A DNA stretch of 64,000 nt from CAG-488 sp051881315 (GTDB lineage Bacteria; Bacillota; Clostridia; Oscillospirales; Acutalibacteraceae), in contig JBJEPQ010000050.1 in the NCBI GenBank assembly GCA_051881315.1, forward strand, positions 1-64,000, written 5' to 3'. Both the position numbers and the translations under genes were made by a program. Below, one piece after another: positions 43,313 to 50,496 of the stretch. Below the pieces are notes generated by a model, which saw only the letters and a program-made list of their open reading frames with translations, made no database searches and had not been told where the DNA came from. Position 1 is the stretch's first letter; every line of letters begins with the position of its first letter.

Positions 43313-44177
43313 CGGCATAGACGTATCCTACTGGCAAGGTACGATCGACTGGGATAAGGTCAAGGCGGACGGAATTGAATTTGCAATTCTTCGCTGCGGT
43401 TTCGGCAGCAGCGGCGTTGACACCTCCTTTGAGCGAAATGTCAGGGAATGTGAGAGAGTCGGTATCCCCTGGGGCGCATACTATTTCTGCTATGCAAGGA
43501 GTGAAGCAGACGCAAGAAGGGAGCTTGCAAACTGTCTGAGAATACTCGGAGATAAAAAACCGCTCTACCCCGTGTATTACGATCTTGAAGACGATGCTAC
43601 CATCGGCAGTCAATCAGATGATACTATTCTCAGAATAGCAAAGCTCTTTGTTAACGGAATTAAAGATGCCGGATTCTGGCCCGGAATTTATGCCAGCGTG
43701 TACTGGTTCCAGACAAGGCTGACCGATCCGTGGTACGACACACAATCTAAATGGGTAGCCGAATACAGCGATGTAAACACCTATAACAAGCCCTACGGAA
43801 TATGGCAGTACACATCAACGGGCATCGTAAACGGAATAAACGGATATACCGATCTCAACTACGGATACGTTAATTATCCTGAGCTTATAAGACACAAAAA
43901 TTCAGAACCGCAATACATCGGAGGCAATGATATGACAAGAGGTTATTTCCAAAAAGGCGATGCAAACGAGGGAGTTTACGCCTATAAACAGCTTTTGCTG
44001 TCCCTGAGAAAGGCAAAAATAATAACTCAGGGTGTGGATGACAACAACATCTTCGGCGACGGCACGGAAGTGGCAACCAGGCAGGTACAGACCGCCGCAC
44101 GGATTGAGGTTGACGGACTGGCAGGACCGCGCACGATACGAGCCTGCTATATCCTGCTGCTGAACAAGATCTGCTGA
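43302..44177 (+). CDS. GH25 lysozyme (endolysin) with peptidoglycan-binding tail
   Basis: A 291-residue muramidase. The GH25 barrel (about 1-200) has GIDVSYWQGTIDWDKVK, FAILRCGFG, GAYYFCYA, the acidic VYYDLEDD and GIYASVYWF, all family signatures. The C-terminal 90 residues (EGVYAYKQLLLSLRKAKI, DNNIFGDGTEVATRQVQ, DGLAGPRTI) look like a peptidoglycan-binding-1 domain. There is no signal peptide, which fits release through the holin encoded just before. The pair resembles a lysis module without its phage. Confidence 0.93.
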   Translation: MATDGIDVSYWQGTIDWDKVKADGIEFAILRCGFGSSGVDTSFERNVRECERVGIPWGAYYFCYARSEADARRELANCLRILGDKKPLYPVYYDLEDDATIGSQSDDTILRIAKLFVNGIKDAGFWPGIYASVYWFQTRLTDPWYDTQSKWVAEYSDVNTYNKPYGIWQYTSTGIVNGINGYTDLNYGYVNYPELIRHKNSEPQYIGGNDMTRGYFQKGDANEGVYAYKQLLLSLRKAKIITQGVDDNNIFGDGTEVATRQVQTAARIEVDGLAGPRTIRACYILLLNKIC

Positions 44178-44223
44178 GACAATATTTAACAAAAACACTT
44201 TGATTAAAAAACATCTGTTTTTA

Positions 44224-44256
44224 AGCGTTGCCTAAAAGGTGACGCTGTTTTTATTT
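44224..44256 (+). terminator. Terminator of the holin-lysozyme pair
   Basis: AGCGTTGCC (from 44224) and GGTGACGCT pair with two mismatches over a TAAA loop, followed by GTTTTTATTT. Confidence 0.5.
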
Positions 44257-44291
44257 GCAAAGTTGTTTGCCGATATCAGTATAAAACTATA

Positions 44292-44324
44292 GCAAAAAGA
44301 GTCCGGCGTACAGCCGAACTCTTT
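44292..44324 (-). terminator. Terminator of the XRE regulator gene
   Basis: AAAGAGTCCGGC (44296-44307) pairs with GCCGAACTCTTT (44313-44324) with one G-U. On the minus strand TTTTTGC follows. Confidence 0.75.
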
Positions 44325-44338
44325 CAATCTATTCAAAA

Positions 44339-44737
44339 TTATATTTGCTCGTCATATCCGGGAAACAGCTTCTCAACAAACTTTTTCTTTTCCTCATCGG
44401 TGAGAATGCGGTACTTTCCTATTATCTGCTTCTCGACAGGACGAAGCTCCGTTATCTTTGAAACGGACACAGACGAGGTGTTTTCATCTTCACTCTGTGA
44501 GTCGTTCAGCCTGATCGAAGTGTTTTCATCAAAAATAAGATACTCAAGACCGACATTGTAGATAGCCGCAATCTTCCTCAGCACCTGAAGCGGTGGATTA
44601 GCATTGCCGTTTTCGTATTTGGAGAATGATGTTCTGCTCATTCCCAGAACTTTTGCAACATCATCCTGAGTCATCTTCATCTCTTTTCTAAGCCTTAACA
44701 GCTTTTCACCCAGCGACGGGTTGTTCGTACTGCTCAT
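44339..44737 (-). CDS. XRE family transcriptional regulator
   Basis: A 132-residue DNA-binding protein. The N-terminal helix-turn-helix (about 10-66; LRLRKEMKMTQDDVAKVLGMSRTSFSKYENGNANPPLQVLRKIAAIYNV in outline) is clear; an acidic linker and a C-terminal helical segment follow. GGAGGAG lies about ten bases before the ATG. A perfect palindrome at 44766-44784 just upstream suggests autoregulation. It is next to the lysis cassette and the eut operon but its targets are unknown; a link to the phage-like pair is possible. Confidence 0.85.
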   Translation of the reverse strand: MSSTNNPSLGEKLLRLRKEMKMTQDDVAKVLGMSRTSFSKYENGNANPPLQVLRKIAAIYNVGLEYLIFDENTSIRLNDSQSEDENTSSVSVSKITELRPVEKQIIGKYRILTDEEKKKFVEKLFPGYDEQI

Positions 44738-44765
44738 CTCATTTGTCTCCTCCGTTTTCTGCTAT

Positions 44766-44784
44766 TGTTATTTTTATAATAACA
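44766..44784. promoter_or_regulatory. Perfect inverted repeat upstream of the XRE gene
   Basis: TGTTATT-TTTAT-AATAACA is a 19-base perfect palindrome, 29 bases before the XRE start codon and overlapping its likely promoter region. Size and site fit a phage-repressor-like operator. The stretch 44785-45060 is AT-rich with no gene. Confidence 0.5.
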
Positions 44785-45060
44785 TATCCATTTCCAAAAG
44801 TACAGCAAAAATCATCGAAAAAACTTATTTTTTATCGAATTTTGTCGAAAATAATAACTTTTTGTCGTTCACGGTTATAGCATTGTTATCAGAAACAGCC
44901 TTTTCATCTCTATTTTATCTCATAATAAGCCTCATTATGCCTGATAAAAAACCTTAAAGCGGCAATAAAATCTCAATAATATCTCCGCCTGTTTTCTCGG
45001 TTTTGCTCTGCAAGGTCTTGTCTTTTTCGAAATTTATATTTACTTTTTCGATTTTTATGT

Positions 45061-45066
45061 TATAAT
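45061..45066 (+). promoter_or_regulatory. Probable -10 element of the eut operon
   Basis: Perfect TATAAT. The -35 region is poor (TTTACT or TTTTTC), as expected for a regulated promoter. It would give a leader of about 65 bases before eutA. Confidence 0.5.
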
Positions 45067-45080
45067 ATAAAAAATAATCA

Positions 45081-45121
45081 AAAGCAATGGCGCTTCTGTT
45101 TGGAGGTGCCGTTTTGTTTTT
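45081..45121 (+). promoter_or_regulatory. ANTAR-type antiterminator hairpin overlapping a terminator in the eut leader
   Basis: AAGC-AATGGC-GCTT (45082-45095) is a four-pair stem with a six-base loop having A at position 1 and G at position 4. The stretch AGCAATGGCGCTT fits the EutV target consensus AGCAANGRRGCUY at all but one place. The 3' half also forms the left arm of a terminator: GGCGCTTCT (45089-45097) with GGAGGTGCC (45102-45110), then GTTTTGTTTTT. The folds exclude each other. Only one ANTAR hairpin is visible; the two-hairpin form is not. Confidence 0.7.
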
Positions 45122-45136
45122 AAAAGGAAAATCACT

Positions 45137-46537
45137 GTGGAAAAACGAAATCTTTTAAGCGTAGGTATTGACATCGGAACAACGACCACTCAGATTCTTT
45201 TTACCGAGCTTACAATGGAAACCTCCGGGGGCTTTGGCTGTGTTCCGAAATCCGAGATAACGAACAAGAAAATTCTTTACAGAAGTCCCGTTTATTTCAC
45301 CCCTATCAGAAACGACTGTATCGACGCCGATGAAACAGCAAAAATAATCTCAAAAGAATATGAAGCGTTCGGAATTACCCCGAGCGAAATTGATACGGGT
45401 GCGGTCATCATCACGGGCGAAAGCGCACGCAGAAGAAATGCCGCCAATGTTATATCCTCAGTTTCGAGCCTTTGCGGAGATTTTGTAGCCACAGCGGCAG
45501 GACCGGATCTGGAATCCTATCTTGCCGGAAAAGGATCGGGTTGTTGTAAGATTTCCGAAAGGTCAGAATATCGGGGAAAGACGGTTTGTAATATTGATAT
45601 CGGCGGAGGAACGGCAAATCTCGGAGTTTTCCGACAGGGAAAAGAGGTCTGCGCCGCCTGCCTGAACATCGGCGGCAGGCTGATTAAAGTCAGCGGCGGT
45701 AAAATTACATATATTTCCGAAAAAATTGTTCCCCTGCTCAAACGCAGAGGTATAGAGCTTTCCGTCGGCGACAGCCTGTGTTCGGAGCTTTGCCGCAGAA
45801 TATGCGGAATATTCGTCGAAATTCTTGAATCCGTCTGCGGACTTTCCGAAGATGCGAACGATGCCGGGCTTTTGCTCTGCACTCCTCCCCTGACGCTGAA
45901 GCCTGATTTCTTCACATTTTCCGGCGGCGTTGCGGACTGCACGGACGGCGAGACTGATTTCCGCTACGGAGATATCGGACCGTATCTCGGCAACGCATTG
46001 AAAAATTCACTTTTTTTCAAAAAGAACAAAGTAATCACGGTTGAAGAAACAATGAGAGCGACCGTCATCGGAGCAGGAAGTTTCACATTGAGCCTTTCGG
46101 GAAGTACGGTGTTTTTGAATAACATTGAGTTCCCGATAAAATCCGTGCCTGTTGCTTTTGTTGATTTTAATTCACCGAACGGCATAAACAGCCTCGGCGA
46201 ACAGATTAAAACCAAGCTTGAAAGCTTTGCAAAAATTTACGGCGAACGTGCCGCCATTGGATTTGAGGGTTATAAAGCTCCTTCCTTTTTTGAAATTGAA
46301 AGGGTTGCGGATATCATATCAAAATCGGTTTGCAAATCTCAAAGCCTGATTATCCTTATGCAAAACGACTGGGCGAAGGCTCTCGGTCAGGCTCTCAAAA
46401 GGCGGCTCGGCAGAGATTTTCCAATCCTTTGCGCTGACGGAATAAATGTTTCGGACGGTGATTTTGCCGATATCAACTCCCCTCCCGACGGTACAAATTC
46501 CATACCTGTGATAATTAAAACTCTTGCATTCGGGTGA
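45137..46537 (+). CDS. eutA: Ethanolamine ammonia-lyase reactivating factor EutA
   Basis: An ASKHA-fold ATPase that swaps damaged cobalamin out of ethanolamine ammonia-lyase. The 466-residue protein begins with the phosphate-binding VGIDIGTTTTQILFTEL and has a second IDIGGGTANLGVF phosphate motif. It starts at a GTG eight bases after AAGGA. It directly precedes eutB with overlapping codons. The leader upstream carries an ANTAR-type hairpin and terminator, so expression may be antiterminated on ethanolamine. Confidence 0.94.
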   Translation: MEKRNLLSVGIDIGTTTTQILFTELTMETSGGFGCVPKSEITNKKILYRSPVYFTPIRNDCIDADETAKIISKEYEAFGITPSEIDTGAVIITGESARRRNAANVISSVSSLCGDFVATAAGPDLESYLAGKGSGCCKISERSEYRGKTVCNIDIGGGTANLGVFRQGKEVCAACLNIGGRLIKVSGGKITYISEKIVPLLKRRGIELSVGDSLCSELCRRICGIFVEILESVCGLSEDANDAGLLLCTPPLTLKPDFFTFSGGVADCTDGETDFRYGDIGPYLGNALKNSLFFKKNKVITVEETMRATVIGAGSFTLSLSGSTVFLNNIEFPIKSVPVAFVDFNSPNGINSLGEQIKTKLESFAKIYGERAAIGFEGYKAPSFFEIERVADIISKSVCKSQSLIILMQNDWAKALGQALKRRLGRDFPILCADGINVSDGDFADINSPPDGTNSIPVIIKTLAFG

Positions 46538-46542
46538 TATAT

Positions 46543-47904
46543 ATGAACTTAAAATGTATTATCTACGGCGAAACCTTTTCGTTTAATTCGGTTAAAGAGG
46601 TTTTGGCAAAAGCAAACGAACAGAAAAGCGGCGACGAGCTTGCAGGCGTTGCGGCAAAATCGCCTAAAGAAAGAATGGCGGCAAAGCTCGTTCTCTCTGA
46701 GCTGACCGTCAAGGAGGTCACGGAAAACCCGTGTGTTCCTTATGACGAGGACGAGGTCACAAGAATTATTCTTGACGATCTCGACAAGAAGGCTTATTCC
46801 TCTGTTGCTTCGCTGACGATCGGTGAGCTTCGGGAAATGATCCTGTCCTATGAATACGATTCCGACAGACTTCTTGCCCTTTCCAAGGGACTTTCAAGCG
46901 AAGTAATTGCGGCTGTTGCGAAGCTTATGGGAAACCTTGATCTTATCTATGCCGCAAACAAGATTTATCCCACCGCACACTGCAACACTACGATCGGCGG
47001 AAAAGGAATTTTTTCGTCAAGGCTTCAGCCGAATCACCCAACGGACAACGTAAAGGGAGTGACCGCCTCTCTGCTTGAGGGACTGAGCTATGCCTGCGGA
47101 GACGCAGTGCTCGGCCTCAACCCTGCGATAGACACGGTTGAAAGCACAACGGCAATCCTGAAGCTCCTGGACGAGGTGAAAAACAAATATGATATCCCGA
47201 CTCAGATCTGCGTCCTTTCCCATATTTCAACCCAGATGAAAGCCGCCGAAGCAGGGGCTCCGATTGACCTATGCTTTCAAAGCATAGCCGGAAGCGAAAA
47301 GGCTCTGAACAGCTTCGGAACGAGCGCATCTATGCTCTCAGACGGTCTGCAAATGATGGAGGGGCTTTCAACCGCTCAGGGACCTGACTATATGTATTTT
47401 GAGACAGGTCAGGCGTCGGAGCTGTCGTCCGGCGCTAATTTCGGCACAGACCAGCAGACAATGGAAAGCCGTTGCTACGGACTTGCAAGGCACTACCATC
47501 CGTTCCTTGTAAATACTGTCGTCGGATTTATGGGACCGGAATATCTCTACGACGGCAAGCAGATAATCCGTGCAGGTCTTGAGGATGTGTTCTGCGGAAA
47601 GCTCCACGGCCTTCCGATGGGCTGTGACTGCTGTTACACCAACCACGCAAAGGCAGAGCAGAACGACATAGACTCCCTTATCACCCTTATGGGTGCCGCA
47701 GGCTGTTCCTATGTTATGGGTATACCGTCGGGCGACGATATAATGCTTATGTATCAGTCAACGGGATTTCACGATATACAGGCGGTCAGAGAAATTCTCG
47801 GCAAAAGACCTGTTCGTGAGTTTGAAGACTGGGCAGAAAAAATGGGCATACTGAAAGACGGACATTTCGGTGAAAACGCCGGAGATCCGACAATTTTTGA
47901 CTGA
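46543..47904 (+). CDS. eutB: Ethanolamine ammonia-lyase large subunit
   Basis: The catalytic subunit of the adenosylcobalamin-dependent lyase that splits ethanolamine to acetaldehyde and ammonia. The 453-residue TIM barrel has typical stretches (YAANKIYPTAHCNTTIGGKG, SRLQPNHPTDN, CFQSIAGSEKALNSFG, YFETGQASELSSGANFG, LPMGCDCCYTNHA, GIPSGDDIMLMYQSTGFHD). I start at 46543, eight bases after the GGTGA of the eutA end. It is followed 13 bases later by eutC. Length and conserved parts match the family. Confidence 0.97.
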   Translation: MNLKCIIYGETFSFNSVKEVLAKANEQKSGDELAGVAAKSPKERMAAKLVLSELTVKEVTENPCVPYDEDEVTRIILDDLDKKAYSSVASLTIGELREMILSYEYDSDRLLALSKGLSSEVIAAVAKLMGNLDLIYAANKIYPTAHCNTTIGGKGIFSSRLQPNHPTDNVKGVTASLLEGLSYACGDAVLGLNPAIDTVESTTAILKLLDEVKNKYDIPTQICVLSHISTQMKAAEAGAPIDLCFQSIAGSEKALNSFGTSASMLSDGLQMMEGLSTAQGPDYMYFETGQASELSSGANFGTDQQTMESRCYGLARHYHPFLVNTVVGFMGPEYLYDGKQIIRAGLEDVFCGKLHGLPMGCDCCYTNHAKAEQNDIDSLITLMGAAGCSYVMGIPSGDDIMLMYQSTGFHDIQAVREILGKRPVREFEDWAEKMGILKDGHFGENAGDPTIFD

Positions 47905-47917
47905 CGGGGTGAAAAGA

Positions 47918-48700
47918 ATGGATATTTTAAAAAACGATCCGCTAAAAGCTAACATAACGGAAATACCGATGCAGGAGTTCTGCCAATGCGAAGCTCCGAA
48001 AAACATCGGTATGCTTGAGGAACTGAAAGAAGCTACGCCTGCAAGGATCGGCGCAGGCCATTGCGGAGCAAGGTACAAAACCTTATGGTCACTGAGATTT
48101 CAGGCGGATCAATATGCCGCCGCAGACGCTGTCTTAAAGGAATGTCCCGACGATATCGCAGAACAGCTCGGTATGTTCGAGATACAAACAAAGTGCCGTG
48201 ATAAATACGAGATGCTGACAAGGCCTGATCTCGGACGGCTTTTTGATGAGGATACTCAAAAAATTATTGACGAACGATGCTTGCACAATCCCGATGTTCA
48301 GATCTTTGTCGGAGACGGCTTGTGTTCTCCCTCGGTTTCAGCCAACATTCCCGATATGCTCCCGACAATTCGGGCGGCTCTGGAGTTTGACGGAATAACA
48401 ATAGGAACTCCTTTTTTCGTAAGATACTGCCGTGTGAACACGGTAAAAACCGTTGCTGAAATATTGAAGCCGAAGGTAACAGCGGTGTTGATCGGTGAAA
48501 GACCGGGAATGTTGACAGCCAAGAGTATGTCGGCATACATTGCGTACAACGCAGGCTTTCATATGAGCGAATCCGATTACAATGTGGTAAGCAACATCAG
48601 CAGCGACGGAATGGCTCCCGTTGAAGCGGCGGCATACATCGTAGATATAATCAAGGCAATGCTTGAACAAAAGGTTTCAGGCTACGGGTTAAAGTTATGA
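47918..48700 (+). CDS. eutC: Ethanolamine ammonia-lyase small subunit
   Basis: The 260-residue partner of EutB that helps hold cobalamin. Seen are TPARIGAGHCGARYKTLWSLRFQADQYAAADAV, IFVGDGLCSPSVSANIP and the C-terminal LIGERPGMLTAKSMSAYIAYN, all usual in EutC. GGGGTGA just upstream and the family N-terminus place the start at 47918. It overlaps the following Cys-rich gene by four bases. The family is certain. Confidence 0.96.
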   Translation: MDILKNDPLKANITEIPMQEFCQCEAPKNIGMLEELKEATPARIGAGHCGARYKTLWSLRFQADQYAAADAVLKECPDDIAEQLGMFEIQTKCRDKYEMLTRPDLGRLFDEDTQKIIDERCLHNPDVQIFVGDGLCSPSVSANIPDMLPTIRAALEFDGITIGTPFFVRYCRVNTVKTVAEILKPKVTAVLIGERPGMLTAKSMSAYIAYNAGFHMSESDYNVVSNISSDGMAPVEAAAYIVDIIKAMLEQKVSGYGLKL

Positions 48701-48963
48701 ACAGCTACAAGTTTTTTCAGAACAGGGAATGTGAGTATTTTCCCTGCCACAGAATTGAAAATACGGAAGATTTCAACTGTCTGTTCTGCTACTGCCCGCT
48801 GTATGCCCTCGGTGACAAGTGCGGCGGCAGTATCCTTTATCTGCCGAGCGGCGTTAAAAGTTGTGAGAAATGTATCAAACCGCATTTGAAGCAAAATTAC
48901 GATACGATAATAAATGAACTCGAACAAATTGTTTGCGAGCAAAAAAATCCAAATAAAGGTTAA
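48697..48963 (+). CDS. Cysteine-rich small protein linked to cobalamin genes
   Basis: An 88-residue protein matching, from memory, the cysteine-rich small domain (PF04071), elsewhere seen beside or fused to cobalamin synthesis proteins. Nine or more cysteines are spaced as CEYFPCH, FNCLFCYCPLY, KCGG and SCEKCIKPH, so metal or cluster binding is likely. It overlaps eutC by four bases (ATGA-type junction) and ends the operon before a strong terminator. A role in cobalamin supply or repair for EutBC is inference from its place. Confidence 0.85.
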   Translation: MNSYKFFQNRECEYFPCHRIENTEDFNCLFCYCPLYALGDKCGGSILYLPSGVKSCEKCIKPHLKQNYDTIINELEQIVCEQKNPNKG

Positions 48964-48969
48964 ACGTCT

Positions 48970-49008
48970 AATCCCGAACCGACAGAGCCTTGCCGCTTCG
49001 GGATTTTT
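48970..49008 (+). terminator. Intrinsic terminator of the eut operon
   Basis: AATCCCGAA (48970-48978) pairs with TTCGGGATT (48997-49005) and is followed by TTTGATTTTTC. Confidence 0.85.
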
Positions 49009-49049
49009 GATTTTTCGGAAATATAATTTGATTTATTTTGCCATTTGAG

Positions 49050-49078
49050 TTGCGGAAGAATGAATTGTGTGATATAAT
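49050..49078 (+). promoter_or_regulatory. Promoter of the HAD phosphatase gene
   Basis: TTGCGG (49050-49055), 17 bases, TATAAT (49073-49078), 35 bases before the start codon. Confidence 0.65.
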
Positions 49079-49112
49079 CTAACAGCTATATTTTTCCCGA
49101 AAGAGGATAGTT

Positions 49113-49904
49113 ATGCTCGATAAAGAAATATTCAAAAACGTAAAATATTATGTTGCCGACCTTGACGGAACGGTCTACCTCGGCAACGACCTGATTGACG
49201 GGGCAAAGGATTTCTTTCGTCTTGTACGGGAGAACGGAAAGGATTTTTACTTCCTGACAAATAATTCCTCGAACAATTCAAAGGTTTGCCTTGAAAAGCT
49301 CATCAGAATGGGTTTCCCTGTTCCCGAAGAAAAGATTATCGTTTCAACTCATGTTGCAATAAACTATATCAAGAAAAACTATCCCGGAAAATCCGTATAT
49401 CTCATCGGCAACAGCCGACTTTTATACGATTTTGAAAAATCGGGCATCCCCCTCACATACGGTATGCCCGACATCGTCGTCCTCGGTCTGGACGACACGC
49501 TTAACTACGACAAAATACGAAAAGGCTGTAACTATATTATAAAGGGTGCAAAATTCATCGTCACCCACCCCGACATCAAAGCGCCGATGGGCGACGACTA
49601 TATGCCCGACGCAGGCTCTATGATGGCATTATTCTCAACCTGCACGGGAGTTGAGCCGCTCGTAATGGGTAAGCCCGAGGTCTACACCGCAGACTACCTG
49701 ACCGAGCTGCTGAATTGCCGCCGTGACGAGATTTGCTTCATCGGAGATTCGCTTGCGGCGGATATTGCGCTCGGCGTTCGTCACGGTATGAAAACCGCCT
49801 GCGTTCTTACGGGAGTTACAACCCCCGAAATATACGAAAAGTCGGATATCAAAGCCGACGTGTGCGTAAACTCGATAAAAGATCTTTGCGCCATCTTTGA
49901 CTGA
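49113..49904 (+). CDS. HAD-IIA family sugar/aryl phosphatase (NagD-like)
   Basis: A 263-residue hydrolase of the haloacid dehalogenase superfamily, cap type IIA. Catalytic aspartates are in VADLDGTVYLG (Asp16 and Asp18); further motifs are LTNNSSN, the lysine in MGKPEVYTADYL and GDSLAADIALGVRHGM. Members dephosphorylate sugar phosphates, phosphoglycolate or nitrophenyl phosphate. It has its own promoter. The gene after it (queT) is preceded by a riboswitch, so the two are probably not strictly coupled. Confidence 0.9.
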   Translation: MLDKEIFKNVKYYVADLDGTVYLGNDLIDGAKDFFRLVRENGKDFYFLTNNSSNNSKVCLEKLIRMGFPVPEEKIIVSTHVAINYIKKNYPGKSVYLIGNSRLLYDFEKSGIPLTYGMPDIVVLGLDDTLNYDKIRKGCNYIIKGAKFIVTHPDIKAPMGDDYMPDAGSMMALFSTCTGVEPLVMGKPEVYTADYLTELLNCRRDEICFIGDSLAADIALGVRHGMKTACVLTGVTTPEIYEKSDIKADVCVNSIKDLCAIFD

Positions 49905-49914
49905 TAACGTCAAA

Positions 49915-49957
49915 AAGTCAGTTCGAAACCATCCTGACTTAAAATAAAACTAAGGAG
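49915..49957 (+). promoter_or_regulatory. PreQ1-I riboswitch upstream of queT
   Basis: AAGTCA (49915-49920) pairs with TGACTT (49935-49940), enclosing GTTC-GAAACC-ATCC, and is followed by the A-rich tail AAAATAAAACTAAGGAG. The order stem, GTTC, CC-rich loop end, A-rich strand and CTAAGG is that of the type I preQ1 aptamer of Bacillus queC. The tail carries the ribosome binding site of queT (AAGGAG), so ligand binding would repress translation. Confidence 0.85.
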
Positions 49958-49965
49958 CTAAAAAA

Positions 49966-50481
49966 ATGAAGAAGATGAAAAAAGGCACGGTTTACACCGT
50001 GCAGGGTGCGCTGATAGCGGCTGTCTATGCGGCGCTGACCTACGCCGTTGCGCCGCTCTCTTTCGGTGCGACACAGTTCAGAATTTCCGAGGCGCTGACA
50101 ATTCTGCCGGTATTCACTCCGGCGGCTATTCCCGGTCTTGCAATCGGATGCGTGATAGCCAATATCGGCAGTCCTTTCGGACCGATTGACATTGTCCTCG
50201 GCACGCTCGCAACTCTGCTTGCGGCATTGATGACAAGGCTTACAAGAAACATCAGGTTTAAGAATATTCCCCTGCTCTCCCTGATCTTTCCGACATTGTT
50301 CAACGGAATAATTATCGGAGCGGAAATTATGATGTTCACTCCCGAACAAGCCGGTATCGTGGGCTTTTTCTCCTGCGCTTCGGGCGTCGCTCTCGGCGAG
50401 GTCGTTGTCTGCTACACGCTCGGCCTGCTTCTTTTTCTCGGACTGGAACGCACCCGTGTTTTTGATAAAATAAACCATTAA
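49966..50481 (+). CDS. queT: Queuosine precursor transporter QueT
   Basis: A 171-residue integral membrane protein with about five hydrophobic spans; the S component of an ECF importer for preQ0/preQ1. Family stretches seen are LYAVAPLSFGATQFRISEALTILPVF in outline and GCVIANIGSPFGPIDIVLGTLATLL. The upstream preQ1 riboswitch supports the identity. With tgt and queA at the left end of the window it completes a salvage route. AAGGAG lies nine bases before the ATG. Confidence 0.93.
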   Translation: MKKMKKGTVYTVQGALIAAVYAALTYAVAPLSFGATQFRISEALTILPVFTPAAIPGLAIGCVIANIGSPFGPIDIVLGTLATLLAALMTRLTRNIRFKNIPLLSLIFPTLFNGIIIGAEIMMFTPEQAGIVGFFSCASGVALGEVVVCYTLGLLLFLGLERTRVFDKINH

Positions 50482-50496
50482 CGGTTCGGTGATTAA

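Noticed and set aside
43052..44737. Part of a prophage
   Set aside because: Only holin, lysozyme and an XRE regulator are present; no structural, integrase or replication gene and no attachment repeats were seen.
44985..45060. Second ANTAR hairpin (P1) upstream of the eut hairpin, or a cobalamin riboswitch
   Set aside because: No stem with a six-base A-x-x-G loop was found there, and the conserved B12-box elements are absent.
48901..48945. GAACAAATTGTTT inside the Cys-rich gene as a LexA box
   Set aside because: Spacing and second half site do not match GAAC-N4-GTTC, and it lies at the end of a coding region.
49921..49930. GTTCGAAACC looks like the T-arm of a tRNA
   Set aside because: No acceptor stem, D-arm or anticodon arm fits around it; the surrounding bases match a preQ1-I riboswitch.
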